Shown here: one piece after another, positions 13,001 to 28,000 of the stretch | Layout: each line of letters starts with the position of its first letter | Position numbering within the stretch: position 1 is the first letter of the stretch | DNA from: Microglena sp. YARC | Taxonomy: Eukaryota > Chlorophyta > Chlorophyceae > Chlamydomonadales > Chlamydomonadaceae | Reading direction: 5' to 3' | Assembly (NCBI GenBank): GCA_022414725.1 | Contig: CM039466.1 | Location: 10,256,027 to 10,320,026 of the forward strand | Length of the DNA stretch: 64,000 nt | Notes under the pieces: generated by a model | Database searches by the model: none | Told to the model about the DNA's origin: nothing | What the model saw: the letters and a program-made list of their open reading frames with translations, nothing else | Made by a program: the position numbers and the translations under genes

Positions 13001-15969
13001 CAAGCTATAAAAGCTATAAAGAGCTTTATAACGCTGTCCCTGGAGGAGGCCTAAAACTATGAAGCTAGAAAAAGCCAACTTTCAGATTTGAAAAAACATC
13101 CCTGTCTATTATGGACGAATGATGACACGAGAACAACTGCCCCCACCCACTCACCCACCCACCCACCCACCCCATCCCACCCAGGCATGGGAGTGCTCCC
13201 CCCCCATATACAGCCCTGCTTATTATGGACGAATGGTGACAGGAGAACAAGTGCTACCTATTTGATCCATCACATTAACAGAACAAGAGCCTGTTTTAGA
13301 AACCGCGAAACATCCAACCACCATCATTCAATTACAGCGAATGACGCACTCAACCATTCAAAGCTTTCTTCCTCTTAGGGGCTCAATTAGTCACAGCAAC
13401 AGAACAAGAGCCTGTTTTTGAATGTGAGAAACATCCAACCACCATCATTCAATTACAGCGAATGATGCACTCATCCATTTCAAAGCTTTCTTCCCCTGTG
13501 TGTTTATACACTCTAGCCGGTCAAGGCGTAGCCAAATAGGCTAAATATACTTGCCCAACCTCAACATTGGGAAGGGCTGTATACAAAACAAGCATTCGTG
13601 AACTGGACCCCAACAAATAGTAAAGTGCAGGGGCCCAGAGTTCTTGCAGATGAGATAATTGATCACGCGAGTAACTCAAAGTGGTAGAGCGCGATATATA
13701 AAGGTTCTCTACAAGCCAGACTCGTGAACTGGACCCCAACAAATCATAAAGTGCAGGGGCCCAGAGTTCGTGCTATACAGATGATTCAACCTCATGGAAT
13801 TGATCACATGAGTAACTCATAGTATGAGGTGGGGTAGGATTGGGTTGGTTGGGGTTGGGGTTGGTGGAATGGGGTTGTGGGGACGGTGGGAGGTGAAGGG
13901 ACTGTGGTCCTGAATTCTACTACAACACTGGTGGCAGCATTACAAACAGTGACTGGGGTCTGTGGACATCAAGCAAGTGGATAGGGATGGGGGTGAGGGT
14001 GAGAGAAGAAGGGACGGTGATCCTGAATCATACTATAACACTGCGCTGGTAGAGCGGGGTATATAAAGGTTCTCCACAAGCCAGACGTCTTGGATTAAAA
14101 TCCTGGTGTTTACACGCCAGGGTACTACATTTTGTCATTTTGGGTTGCACTTTTGACTCAACTGAAATCGGAAATCTGCGTGGTGCGCCCGGAGGGGGGG
14201 TTAAAAATTGTGTTAATCACACAGTCAGGCTCCAAAAACTTGCGTTCTTGTGAGCAATAGTGCGCGTCATGTAGTACGCTGTTACACCGTGAGGAAACAT
14301 TGCATTCAGCAGACGCTCAGATGCCTTCGGTCATACAGAACCTTGTAATACATATTTTTCTATCATCACATTAACAATCACCTTAACAGAATGAATCAGA
14401 AATGACGGGGGACTGGATTTCGAGCTCTGCAGATGATTTAACCCCAGGGAACAAGTCATTCCCTGTTCAACAAATGGCTCAATGGCTGAGCTCCTTGAAC
14501 GACGAAGGTGCTGGGTTCGAATCCCCACGGGTGCGCCTTAGTGTTCGCGGTTGCTGTCAACCGCCATTGTAGCTTTGTCCAGTGAGTAACAGCCCGTTTC
14601 CTACCGCCGTAAGACGGGGCTCCCTTAATACCACACCCCACCAGACTTTATCATTACTTACTTTTTAAACCTCAGGGAATTGAGGAGCGATATCACACTA
14701 TATCACATTAACATAATGACTTCTTAACCATCACATTAACATAATGATAGCCCATGTAACGTTGTGCAAGACCACTAGGTGTATCGAAAGACGTCAAGTT
14801 ACTGAGCGTATCCAAAGACAGGCAACTCTAGATGTCCAGATACTGAGTCTTAGGTATTATTTAGAGTAGTAGCAGACTTACCCTGCTACACCCCATCTAT
14901 TTAAAAACTAATAAACATCCAACCCCATAAGTATCAAAGATTCATCCTTTCCAAACAAAATAAACCAAACATGGTAGCCATTCTCCAGTTTGTACAAATG
15001 CATGCAAACGGGAGGGTTCCCTCAATCTCACGTCCTGTGGCAGCTCGTACTAATTTTCAAAAACATTCAATCTTCCCAGGGTTTCTTCTCTGAGGGCCTA
15101 TATCCCATTGGAGGGGGTCAGATCAGCGGCAGTGGTGGTGACACTGAAGCCGAAGACACGGCACCAGCCCTCGCGTTTGACGGGGATGATCAGACACGTT
15201 GGGTGGATGTGCACGGAGGGGGAATTGGAAATACGTCCAGGCTGGTTTATGAACACCCTGAAGAGGTGGGCCCCTAAATTCCAAGGCTAATGTTTTTTGG
15301 TGGAGCACCCCCTTCTGGGGGGTGGGAGCCCCCAGAGTCACCACGTAGTCCGTTTGTCCAGTGTGTCCACATCCGCCCGACCACACGAAGCCAACTGACT
15401 GTCTCGTAAACCCTGGCTTTGGTCTGCTGCACTCGATTCCAGTGCCACCTGTCGCTCCGATAGCCAATACTCTCCGTCAATTTCCCGCGTCGCTTGCGAC
15501 GCAGCGTAGGACTTGTCCTCACCACACCAAAGTGCTTCAATCTGTGTACCCATACGATACCCACGTTTACTAAGTCTCAGAAGAGGTGAGTTCTATACAT
15601 TCGAAGGCTGATGATCACTGTAGCATGAACTCAGGGCCCCCATCTATAAAAATATTGTTTGGGGTTCAGTTCATACATGGTTTTTCTTTTGAAGCCCTTC
15701 CTATCACGGTTGAGCAAGTCCCTTTAGCCTATTTGGCCTACCCCTGGACTGTAACATACATACATGGTTTGTGTGTGTTTTCAGGTGTGCGTTGAGGAGT
15801 ACAGCATTACCACCCAGATGTACGCCCTCTCCTCCTATCACAGTCACCTGAATGGGGCTCCAAGGGACTGGACTCTACAAGCAAAGGCAGCTGACACAGG
15901 TAAGCTGTTAGATTAGCTATGCTAGACTTAACGTGATGAGTTTCCATGCCAAGTTGTTTGTGATTTTTT

Positions 15970-16006
<37 letters not shown>

Positions 16007-19000
16007 AATCGTCTGAAAATGTTGTCATTTTTGACACAAGTTAGCTGTTATATTAGCTATGCTAGACTATACGTGATGAGTTTCCACGTCAACTTGTTTG
16101 TGAGTTTGGGAAGGGGTGGGGTGGGGGGAGAATTGTCTGAAATGTTCTCCTTTCGACACAGGTTAGCTGTAGGGCACTCAGGATGATATTAGGGGTATTA
16201 CAGATACAAATACAAATTTCCTAACAGGCTGCGGGGCAGGGGGCGAGGGGCAGGGGGCACTCAGGGGGTTGGAGGCAGGAGGCAAGGGGCTAGGGGCACT
16301 CAGGGGGTAGGAGGCAAGGGGCAGGGGAAAGGGGTCAGGAGGCAAGGGGCGGGGGGCACTCAGGGGTAGGAGGTAGGAGGCAAGGGGCGGGGGGCACTCA
16401 GGGGGTAGGAGGCAGAAGGCAAGGGGTGGGGGGCACTCAGGGGGTAGGAGGCAGGAGGCAAGGGGCGGGGGCACTCAGGGGTTAGGAGGCAGGAGGCAAG
16501 GGGCAGGGGAAAGGGGTCATGAGGCAAGGGGTAGGGGGCACTCAGGATGATATTAGGGGTATTACAGATACAAATACAAACTTCCTAACAGGCTGCGGGG
16601 CAGGGGGCGAGGGGCAGGGGGCACTCAGGGGGTCGAAGGCAGGAGGCAAGAGGCAGGGGAAAAGGGGCAGGAGGCAAGGATCAGGGGGAAGGGCAGTACA
16701 TTTTATGCTGTATCATTAGCAGCTCCCTCTTTGCCTGCTTGGCTCACCTTGGACTGCATTACAGACCCATGTATTTTGTGCGCAGATGAGTGGGTGGTGG
16801 TGGATCAGCAGACGTATGTCTACTTCACAAATCACCAGGAGAAGAAGACGTTCATTGTCAAGAACCCGTGCAAGGCATCAGCCTACATGCTGGAGTTCAC
16901 AGCTGTCTCTGCTGGATGCGCATCAAGGTCAATCCAGGTACTTCTCAGAAAATTGAAAATTGGAAATTGTGTTGCCTTGCCACGGGGCGTGAGGTTGAAG
17001 GAACCTTCCCGTTCACTTGCACTGGGGAATGGTTTTTGATTTCACAGACCGCTATTGCGCCTGAGCTTGGACTACCGCACAAAAGCACAAAGGAAAGTCA
17101 TCGCCAGCTTTCAAGGCGGCAGGTCGGAAATCATGAAGCTAGCGGCGGGTTCAAATTCAAATCGTAAACCTAGCAGCAGGTTCAAATTCAAATTCAAATC
17201 GTGAACCTAGCAGCGGGTTCGAACCCCCGAGCTGCCATACAAAGCTGGTGCTACCGTATCAATATAGGATACCTGTGTACGCCCTTGTGACTACATACTG
17301 TACTCAGGAGTGTGATGTATTAGTGGTTATGCTACCCATGTTTACTCCGACCACAGCTGTCTAGGCTGGCTGCACGTCCAGATCAATCAAGGTACATCTA
17401 TTGGCTCACTGCAAGGTGCGAGTACATGGGGGTAGCTGTAAGGTAGCTGCTGGGCTATTGTTGTTCAACTAGTGGTTTCTGGTGCGATTTGATAGGGCCA
17501 AAAATCTGGCTGCGCATCCACATCAATCCAGGCACTTGTATTGGCTCACTGCAAGGTGCGAGGACATGGGGGTAGCTGTAAGGTAGCTGCTGGGCTATTG
17601 TTGTCCAACTAGGGGTTTCTGGTGTGATTTGATAGGGCCCAAAAGGTGGCTGCACACCCAGATCTATCCAGGTACTGCATGGTGTGAGTTCAGCTACCGC
17701 CCTGTACTCGCACCATCCAGGTACTTATCTTGGCTCACTGCAAGGTGCAAGTACATGGGTGTAGCTGTAAGGTAGCTGCTGGGCTATTGTTGTTCAACTA
17801 GTGGTTTGCGGTGCGATTTGATAGGGCCCAAAAGGTGGCTGCACACCCAGATCAATCCAGGTACTGCATGGTGTGAGTACAGCTACCGCCCTGTACTCAC
17901 ACCATCCAGGTTCTTCTATTGGCTCACTGCATGGTGCAAGTACATGGGTGTAGCTGTAAGGTAGCTGCTGGGAAACTAGCGGTGCACAGTGCGATTCCAC
18001 CCAGGTTATGGTTGATCAACTAGTGGTTTGTGGTGCAATTTGTTAGGGCCAAAATGCTAGCCGCGCATCCACACCATCCAGGTACTTCTGTTGGCTCACT
18101 GCATGGTGCAAGTACATGGGGGTAGCTGTAAGGTAGCTGCTGGGAAACTAGCGGTTCACAGTGCCATCCCACCCATGCTTTGGTTGTTCAACTATCACTG
18201 GCAGAGAAAATCGAAACATGGCTCATTAAATCAGAAAAACCAGAAACATTCATCTGTACTAACGCCCATGGCTAAAACCCTTAAAATATGTGTGGCAAAA
18301 ATGTAAAAAAATTAAACACACATCTCAAGCCCAGCATGGGCCTGAACAGTCAAGTTAGGTGGTGCTGAAAAAAAAAGATCCCGACAAGATAGTTCACTCA
18401 GCAAGTTGCATATCTTTAGAGAAGGCAACTAAGGATGGCAATTCGGCAATCTTGCCTTCTGAGAGTCGTCATGAACTCGAGCATTAGCGCTCGAGCAGTG
18501 CCCCGCACCCAGCCTCATCCCACATGGTCGTGACCCCCATATATGCAATGCATGAAAAACGCGACAGTGCCAATGGACTCACCTCACCGAGACGCTTTGA
18601 TTTGTCGATGTCCGAAGGGAAATGAATCACTCAGTAAAACATTAGCAAAAGGTCCCCAAAATATAATTCGGCCTTGTGTGTGAGTGGGTGTGAGGGTGGG
18701 TGTCTGTGTGGGTGTGGGTGTGTGTGTGTGGGGGGGGGGGGGGGGGTAAGGCTCGAATCCGACCTTGTAAGACTTTCTTAAGACCGTCAGGAATCAACAG
18801 GAAATTGGCCCTCCTTTAAATTTCCAGTATTGTTATTATACGTACCAGGATGTTCCAAGCAGTCATTGTAATTGCCCCCTCCTGGTCTATATATACACTA
18901 GATATATCTTCTCCTGATACTCGTTTTGACGAATGGCTCCATGGTAGAGCTCGTTGAAACAAGAAGGTGTGGGGTTTAAATCCCTACGGGAGCGCTTAGG

Positions 19001-22000
19001 TGTTCGGGGTCGCTGTCAACCGCCATGGTAGCTTTGTCCAGGTAAAGTTGCAGCCCATTATCTACCACTGTAAGATGGGTCTCCCTTCATACCATGCCCC
19101 ACCAGGTGTTTTCATTACTCCTCTCCTCCGTGCTTCTTTTTTCAAATCTGAATGTGGGGTTTTTCTAGCTTTATGGCTTTAGGCCTCCACCAGAGACAGC
19201 GTTTTAGTGTGTTTTAAAGCTTCGTGTAGCTTTTATATACCTTTTTGTAGCTTTGGGGGGGCATTTAGGGCTAAAATAATAAAAATCACTTTTTGTGTTC
19301 TTTTTTATAGTGATAATTTTGATAAAACGAGGTCAAAACTAGCGATCGCTATAGAGAGCAAGAAAATGAATCCCTGCTTCTCCTCAAACTCCCAGCTAGT
19401 GGGCTAAGTCTAATGTTATCAGCAGTCTTGTAAATCTGGTTACCGTATGTTTGCTTCCATTTGCATTGTATATGTTGCTTTGGGTTAACATGAATTTCTA
19501 GCCAGGGGAGCTGCCTAGAATCTGACTAGCATATCCAGACAGATGTAACAGTGACCGAATTGCCTCCCAAACCCCATCAAGCATTCCTCAACTGACCTAC
19601 GACCTCACAACCCTACAACCCGATTCACACACAGCTTGGCATACATTGTTCCTATGTATGTGTTATTCCTATTCACTATAACCCTACAACCCAATTCACA
19701 CATAGGTTGGCATAATTGTATTTTGTCCCTTTGTATGTGTTAATCCTATTCACTATAACCCTACAACCCGATTCAGAAATAGGTTGGCATGGTTGTATTT
19801 TGTTTCTATGTAAGTGTTCTTCAACTGCCCTATGACCTCACAACCCCACAACCCAATGCACACATAGGTTGGCATTGGCACACCATTTTTTCTTCTTCTT
19901 TGTTTTTGTTTTGTTCATGACCCCCCCCCCCCCCCCCCCATCACAACCCTATTTGCGCATAGGTTGGCATGGTTGAGCTGTACGCTCGTCAGTCCGAGGG
20001 GGCAAGGGACCTTCTAAGCCACCAACTTGTACTGCTGTCGTCGGCGTATAACAGCAAGGTTTCCGATGTGGATGCCTTCAAATCCACCACCCAGCTAGCA
20101 CCAGCATGGGGGCTTGAGTGGGCCAGCCCATCTCAACTACAAGTGCAGATTCCTGGACACCCGGATTTTGAGCAGGTACTTGAAGAAACATTTATATAAA
20201 CCCTAAACCCTAAAACCCTAAACCCTAAACCCTAAACATTTATGCACAGTAAACATGAGAAGCATAAATACTCCCGCTATGCTAGTCAACTACTTTTGGC
20301 GGGAGTATTATACTACTAGTCAACTACTTATGGCGGGAGTGTTATACTACTAGTCCACTACTCATGGCGGGAGTGTTATACTACTAGTCAACTACTTATG
20401 GCGGGAGTGTTATACTACTAGTCAACTACTTATGGCGGGAGTGTTATACTACTAGTCAACTACTTATGGCGGGAGTGTTATACTACTAGTCAACTACTTA
20501 TGGCGGGAGTGTTATAGTACTAGTCAACTACTTTTTCTGATTTTCATCGGTGGTATTGGTAGTGGTGGGGATAAAGCTTGGCTTATAAATTGTCTCCAAA
20601 TCCCAGTCATGGGTTCAAATCCACTTAGTGTGCACCCTGGTTTCTGTGGGTACTGCACGGGGGGACAGGGAATTGGAAGACGATGAGCGGCCTATAGTTG
20701 GCTGAAAACCCATGGTACGATTAAATTCAATTGAATTCTGCATGAATGAACACAAATGCTCATTTTTCTTCATTCATAGTATTTTGCTGTCTGGGTCAAC
20801 CCTTTGACATTCAACATACATGTGGCTTGGCTTGATGCTAGGTTGCACTCCCACTGCTTGCTCACTGTTCAACCCTTTGACATTCAACATACAGGTGGCT
20901 TGGCTTGATGCTAGGTTGCACTCCCACTGCTTGCTCACTGTTCAACCCTTTGACATTCAACATACAGGTGGCTTGGCTTGATGCTAGGTTGCACTCCCAC
21001 TGTTTACTCACTGTTCAACCCTTTGACATTCAACATACAGGTGGCTTGGCTTGATGCTGGGTTGCACTCCCACTGCTTGCTCACTGTTCAACCCTTTGAC
21101 ATTCAACACACAGGTGGCTTGGCTTGATGCTAGGTTGCACTTCCACTGCTTGCTCACTGTTAAACCCTTTGACATTCAACATACATGCACTGTGCCACAA
21201 ACATGGAGGTAAATGTAGCTGAATATGCATGTAGCTTAACTTACATGTAGCTGAATGTACATGCACTGTGCGATGGTCCTGGAGCTACATGTAGCTGAGC
21301 ATACATGTAGCTGAATATACATGTAGCTGAACGTGCATGAAGCTGAATATACATGCACTGTGCGATTATCCTGGACCTGCATGTAGCTGAACGTATCTGT
21401 AGCTGAATATGCATGCACTGTGCTATGAAGTTAGAGCTACATGTAGCTGAACATACATGTAGCATAATATGCATGTAGCTGAACATAAATGCAATGTGCC
21501 ATGAATATTGAGCTACATGTAGCTGAATAGGTATGTATCTAAATATACATGCATTGTGCCATGAACCTGGAGCTGCATGTAGCTGTATATACATGTAGCT
21601 GTACATGCATGTACCTGAATATGCATGTAGCTGAACATACATGCACTGTGCCATGAACCTGAAGCTATATGTAGCTAAACATACATGGAGCTGAACATAC
21701 ATGCACTTAAACATATATGTTTCTGAACATATATGTAGCTGAACATACATGTAGCTGAACATACATGTAGCTGAACATGCATGTATCTGAACATACATGC
21801 ACTTAAACATATATGTTTCTGAACATACATGCAGCTGAACATACATGCAGCTGAACATACATGTAGCTGAACATGCATGGAGCAGAACATACATGCACTT
21901 AAACATATATGTTTCTGAACATACATGCAGCTGAACATACATGTAGCTGAACATGCATGTAGCTGAACATATATGTTTCTGAACATACATGCAGCTGAAC

Positions 22001-25000
22001 ATACATGTAGCTGAACATGCATGTAGCTGAACATACATGCACTTAAACATATATGTTTCTGAACATACATGCAGCTGAACATACATGTAGCTGAACATGC
22101 ATGTAGCTGAACATACATGCACTTAAACATATATGTTTCTGAACATACATGCACCTGAACATACATGTAGCTGAACATGCATGTAGCTGAACATAAATGC
22201 ACTTAAACATATATGTTTCTGAACATACATGCAGCTAAACATACATGTAGCTGAACATACATGTAGCTGAACAAAAATGCACTGTGCCCTGAATCTTGAG
22301 CTACAGGCGGGCAGTGAGGTGGCTGGTGGTGGAGAGAAGCTGTGCATGGTTAAGGGTGGCAAGCTTGGATGGGTGATTGGGGAAGGACGAGTCAGCAACT
22401 GGTATGACCACCCCGTGGAGATAGACATGCTTCCCAAGGTGAGGTGAAGAGCTGTGTATGTGCTTGTTTGTGGACTTCATGTGTGTGTGTATGTGTATAA
22501 GAGCATGTGTGCCTGTGTGTGTGCTATGTGTATTTGCAAGATTGCTTTGGATGGGAGATAGACACATCAACCAATGATTGGTCCTTGAGCAGCTGCTCGC
22601 ACTTCAGCACCATGCATTCCTCATCAACACCCCACCCACCAGAGTTTCTTTCAATTTCCTCCTCCTGGTAATCTAGGGTTTAGGGTTTAGGGTTTTAGGG
22701 TTTAGGGTTTTAGGGTTTAAAACCCTTTCAATTTCCTCCTCCTGGTTATCTAGAGGTGATCTCGATTGTTCGGGGTTGGGCAAGTCCCTTTAGCCTATTT
22801 ACCGCCCTCAATGTAGGAGAGGCTCCACGGTCACACCGGTCACACTGGAAGAGCCACTTAACCCTAAAGGGTTCGCGTCAGAATAATTGAATGCGCCTGG
22901 ACTAAGATACATTTGAATATGCAGAACAATACACGGTATACAGTGCAATGTGAGCCTCACAAAGATGAGCGGTTCCTGAGTCACTCCTGTTGAATAATGG
23001 ACAAACGTACAAGCATGCATGCCTAGGGACTGGCATATCATATGATGTAGACCAATGGCGAGTATGCTATCATACACACTGCATCATATGATATTGTATA
23101 TAAATTGTAAGTATAGCCTAGTCAGACTGCCGGCATCATATGATATCATATGATGACATGACATCATATGATATCATATTGCCATTCCCTACACGTACCC
23201 AACCCAGGTGACTCCAGAGCAGCCCGACTGTGTGGCTGAGACAAGAGCTATGTTGGTCGTTCGCCCACGCAAGGAAGCTATGCTTGTCGACGAAGTGCAC
23301 CATGTGTCTTTCAGGAGTGCCTACCCAGATGGAGAAGCTGAGCTTGTGTACCATCACCCGAGGTACAGTTTGTTGTGTGTGTTTGTGGGGGGCGGGCTGA
23401 TCTTGCGTACCATCACCCGAGGTACAGTTTGTTGTGTGTGTTTGTGGGGGGCGGGCTGAGCTTGTGTACCATCACCCGAGGTACAGTTTGTTGTGTGTGT
23501 TTGTGGGGGGCGGGCTGATCTTGCGTACCATCACCCGAGGTACAGTTTGTTGTGTGTGTTTGTGGGGGGCGGGCTGATCTTGCGTACCATCACCCGTGGT
23601 ACAGTTTGTTGTGTGTGCTTGTGGGGGGCGGGCTGATCTTGCGTACCATCACCCGAGGTACAGTTTGTAGCGTGTGCTTGTGGGTGGCGGGGGGGTAATT
23701 TGGAGGACATAAGTGCTTGGTGATGGTGGTGGGGGTGGGGGTGGGGGGTGGGGTGGGGGGGGGGGGGAGTAAACAGGTGGAATGCATGGCTGGGTGCATG
23801 TGTGCATGCGGGTGTGAGTATGTTGGAGTGTTAGCGGGTGAATCAGAAGGTGGGTGGGTGAATGAGTGGGAGGGCTAGGTATGAAAACTACCATTGAGGA
23901 TCGCATGTTTTCATCATCTCTTTTGGGGGCTATGCATACACTCCCAGCCAGCTCCATTCGCCAGCCCCTGGGTCAAACCCAAAGCTTCTAGCTGCATTGG
24001 GATACTCATCAGATACACTGTCTAGCTTCAGATTTTACCCAAGGACAGCAATGGGGAGCTGCCTAGAAGCTGTTACGCATAGCCCAAGCAAGAGACCGTG
24101 GCATGCCATGTCCAGGCCCCCATCATTTACAATTTGTTGGGGTCCAGTTCAACAGCGCTTGTTTTTTAAACTGACTTTCCTCTTTTAAAGGTTGGGCAAG
24201 TTATTTTTGCCTATTTGGCTCCCCCTGGACTGTAAAATACATACATACATACATACATACATACATACATACATACATACATCTGTATAGTGGCATGCTC
24301 TCACAATGTTTCTGCCAACAAACCACCAACACCACAACCTCACCACCACCACAACCACCACCACACCACCTCCACAATAACAACAACACAACCACCACCA
24401 CACCACGACCACAATAACAACAACACAACCACCACCACCTGCTTATCTTGCCCCTCAGAGCATTTGTGATGAAGGCTTACTGCTTCAGGAGTTCCGGCAA
24501 TTACGTGCGTGGTGATCCTAGAAGCTGGGTATTGCACGGTGAGATGGAATCAGGTTAGATGAAGGTGTGTGTACGTGCATGTTTGGTGATGAAGGTGTGT
24601 GTGTGCATGGATGGGGATGGGTGTGTATGTGTATGTATGGGGATGGGTGTGTATGTTTGGAGATGAAGGTGTATGTGTATGCTTTATTGTTTGGAGATGA
24701 AGGTGGATGTGTTTGGGTGGGGATGAGTGTATGTGTGTGTATGTCTGGAGATTATGAAGGTGGATGTGTATGGGTGGGGATAAGTGTGTGTGTTTGTGTA
24801 TGTTTGGAGATGAAGGTTGATGTGTATGGGTGTATGGGTGGGGGTGGGTGGGCATGTGTATGTGCACGTTTGTAGATGCAAGTGTATGTGTGTATGTGTA
24901 TGTTAGGAGATAAAGTTGTTTGTTTGTGTACTGCATGTGCTTGAGTGTGTACTGCATGTGCTTGAGTGTGTACTGCATGTGCTTGAGTGTGTACTGCATG

Positions 25001-28000
25001 TGCTTGAGTGTGTACTGCATGTGCTTGAGTGTGTACTGCATGTGCTTGAGTGTGTACTGCATGTGCTTGTTTGTGTACTGCATGTGATTGAGTGTGTACT
25101 GCATGTGCTTGAGTGTGTACTGTGTGAGTGTGCATGTGTGTGTGTATGTGTGCAGGTTTTATGTGTGTTTGTTAAAGAGCTTTATATAATGCTTTGGAAG
25201 CTGACCCAGAAGCCAAGGATTACAAGGTATGATAGAACCAGATAAGTTGACAACTGTGCAGATTCTGCATGTTTGTGTGCTTGCATGTTATGTGTTATGT
25301 TGTGTGTGTGTACTCGGGAGCTCTGGTGAGTTTATTTTGTGTCAAGCCTCAATGTCTGATTATTCGTGGATTTTGCTGGGGGGGGCAGATGTATGTCTGC
25401 ACCAACCGCTCAGTGTTTTTTTATTTCAGATTGATGTAGGCTACTCAAGCCTGATTTCAGATTGATGTGGGCCAATATGAGTAGCTACTTGGGCTACTCA
25501 ATCCTGATTTCAGATTGATGTGGGCCAATATGAGAAGCTACTTGGGCTACTCAATCCTGATTTCAGATTGATGTGGGCCAATATGAGTAGCTACTTGGGC
25601 TACTCAATCCTGATTTCAGATTGATGTGGGCCAATAAGAGAAACTACTTGGGCTACTCAATCCTGATTTCAGATTGATGTGGGCCAATATGAGTAGCTAC
25701 TTGGGCTACTCAATCCTGATTTCAGATTGATGTGGGCCAATATGAGAAGCTACTTGGGCTACTCAATCCTGATTTCAGATTGATGTGGGCCAATATGAGA
25801 AGCAACTTGGGCTGCTCAAACCTGATTCCAGGATTGTTGCGTAGCCATCGCAGGGTAGTGTGCATGGTGGAGCACGAAGCGCAGAGCCCGAGGGGTTTGG
25901 GGCAGCGCCCAACCCATGCGTTGCCATGCACTGACAGAATGACGATTGGCAATGCAGTTGCAACATGCCTTGTCTTGTCTTGTCTTGTGCCAATAATGGC
26001 CTGCCGATGACAATGTATGGAATTGTAATCCAATGTAATGTTATGCAATACAATGTAATGTAGTGCAATGTAATGTAATGCAATGTAATTCAATGTAATG
26101 AAATTTAATGCAATGAAAAATGATGTTATGTAATGCAGTGTAATGTCATAAGTCAATAACCTGCTTTTCAATATCATGATGTGTGGACAGGAGGTGAAGA
26201 TGATGCAAGTGGCGGGGACAGCAGGTGGTGCCCCCTTCATGAGGTCAAAAACTTTCTGTTTCCGGATCGATTGGCCCAAGCTCACTTCTACCTGCTAGAC
26301 AACACAAGGGCTTTCAGCAGGTGTGGATGATGGTGTGGGGTAGGGGACATTCAAACATGTTGTTGTCTCAAGTAGACAAAACAAGGGCTTTCAGCAGGTG
26401 TGGATGATAAGCTATTGTTCAGATAATGGTTCATCATTTCACTGGACTGAAGAAGCTGCTGGGTTTGAATCCCTATGGATGTGCTTAAGTGTAAGCGGTT
26501 GCTGTGAACCGCCATGGTAGCACTGCCCAGGTAAAGTAGCAGCCCGTTCTCTACCACCGTAAGAAAGGGCTACCTTAGTACCATGCCCCACCAGGCGGTA
26601 TCATTACTTATTTACTTTCATTACTGTTAAGATATGATAATGCTAAGACACTGTTTTTGTTTTAGCCGTGCGTAGCAGTTTCTAGTCAGCTCCCTTTCCC
26701 CATCCTTCGGCAGAACCAAAAGCTAGCTATCATAGCATGTCTTAAAGCTGGCATGGCAGGTCTTCCAATCAGGGTATTACCGGGGGTACTACACGACACA
26801 CGCTACCGCGCAAGGTTTGGGAGTCCGACTGCACGATTGACACAATTGAAGCAATAACCCCCCTCTGGGCGCAGCGCGCAGATTTCAGTTTTCAGTTGAG
26901 TCAAAAGCGCAACCCAAAAGGACAAAATGTAGTACCCAGCTTCCAATGCAGCTGGAAGCTTTGGGCTTGACCCAGTGGCTGGCTAATGGATCTGGCTGGA
27001 ACGTGCCATGCGCAGCCCAAAAAGATAAACAGTGATGATAACTGATAAGACACTTGAACGGTACACCGGCGTGCGACTAGGCAGAAGAGAAGAGACAGGG
27101 ATGTATTTAGACTGATATTTAGGGAACGGCAATATGATATCATATGATTCTGGCAGTCTGACTAGGCTACAGTTACCATGTATATACAATATCCAGACAA
27201 TATCATATGATACATTTTGTATGATATCATATCATATCATACTGGCCTTAGGTAAACATCACATGATACGCCAGTCCCTGCTGATATGGAATGGGGGATG
27301 CATTTTTGTGGAAGTTGTCAAGGGTATTTCACCCCCAGGAGGTGGGTCTCCCGACACAAACCAGCGACACCAAGGATTTAGTTTTGAATGGCACCACTCC
27401 TTGATTGGTTGCGGTGGGGCATGTCCCCATAGCCTATTTGTGAATCCTTGGACTGGATCACACACACACACAGACGCACACATATAAATTAAAGTATACG
27501 TATTAGAGTTTTGGTTAGTCCCCTTAGCCTATTTCTCTATTTGGCTACACTGCACTGCATTTCGACACAGACACATGCATGTGTATTTTGTAACAGTACA
27601 GGGGTAGCCAATAATGTGTTCTCTATTTGGCCACCCATATTCGACACAGACACATGCTTGTGTAACAGTACAGGGGTAGCCAATAAGTATGAAGGGGGTA
27701 AGGGACTTGCTAAACATAAAAATCCGAGATAACTTTAGACTGCCAGGATACAGTTTTCTATGAAATGGCTCAAGGTAGAGCTCGTCATAACAAGAAGGTG
27801 CGGGTTTGATTCCCTGCGGGTGCGCTTTAATGTTTGCGGTCGCTGTCAACCGCCATGGTAGCTTTGTCAAGGTAAAGTAGCGGCCCCGCTATCACAGCTG
27901 TTTAGACGGGGTTCCCTTTATGCCACACCCCACAAGGCATTCTCATTACATCTAGACTGCCAAAACTCATACGTACTTCCAAGACTCATACGTGCTGCCA

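Noticed and set aside
14466..14658. tRNA gene
   Set aside because: A and B boxes are good, but the acceptor stem does not close and the same body and tail recur in many copies, so it is a SINE.
21241..22202. Minus-strand frame of 293 codons with [10 protein letters not shown] repeats
   Set aside because: A 12-bp repeat read in frame; no splice context, start or domain.
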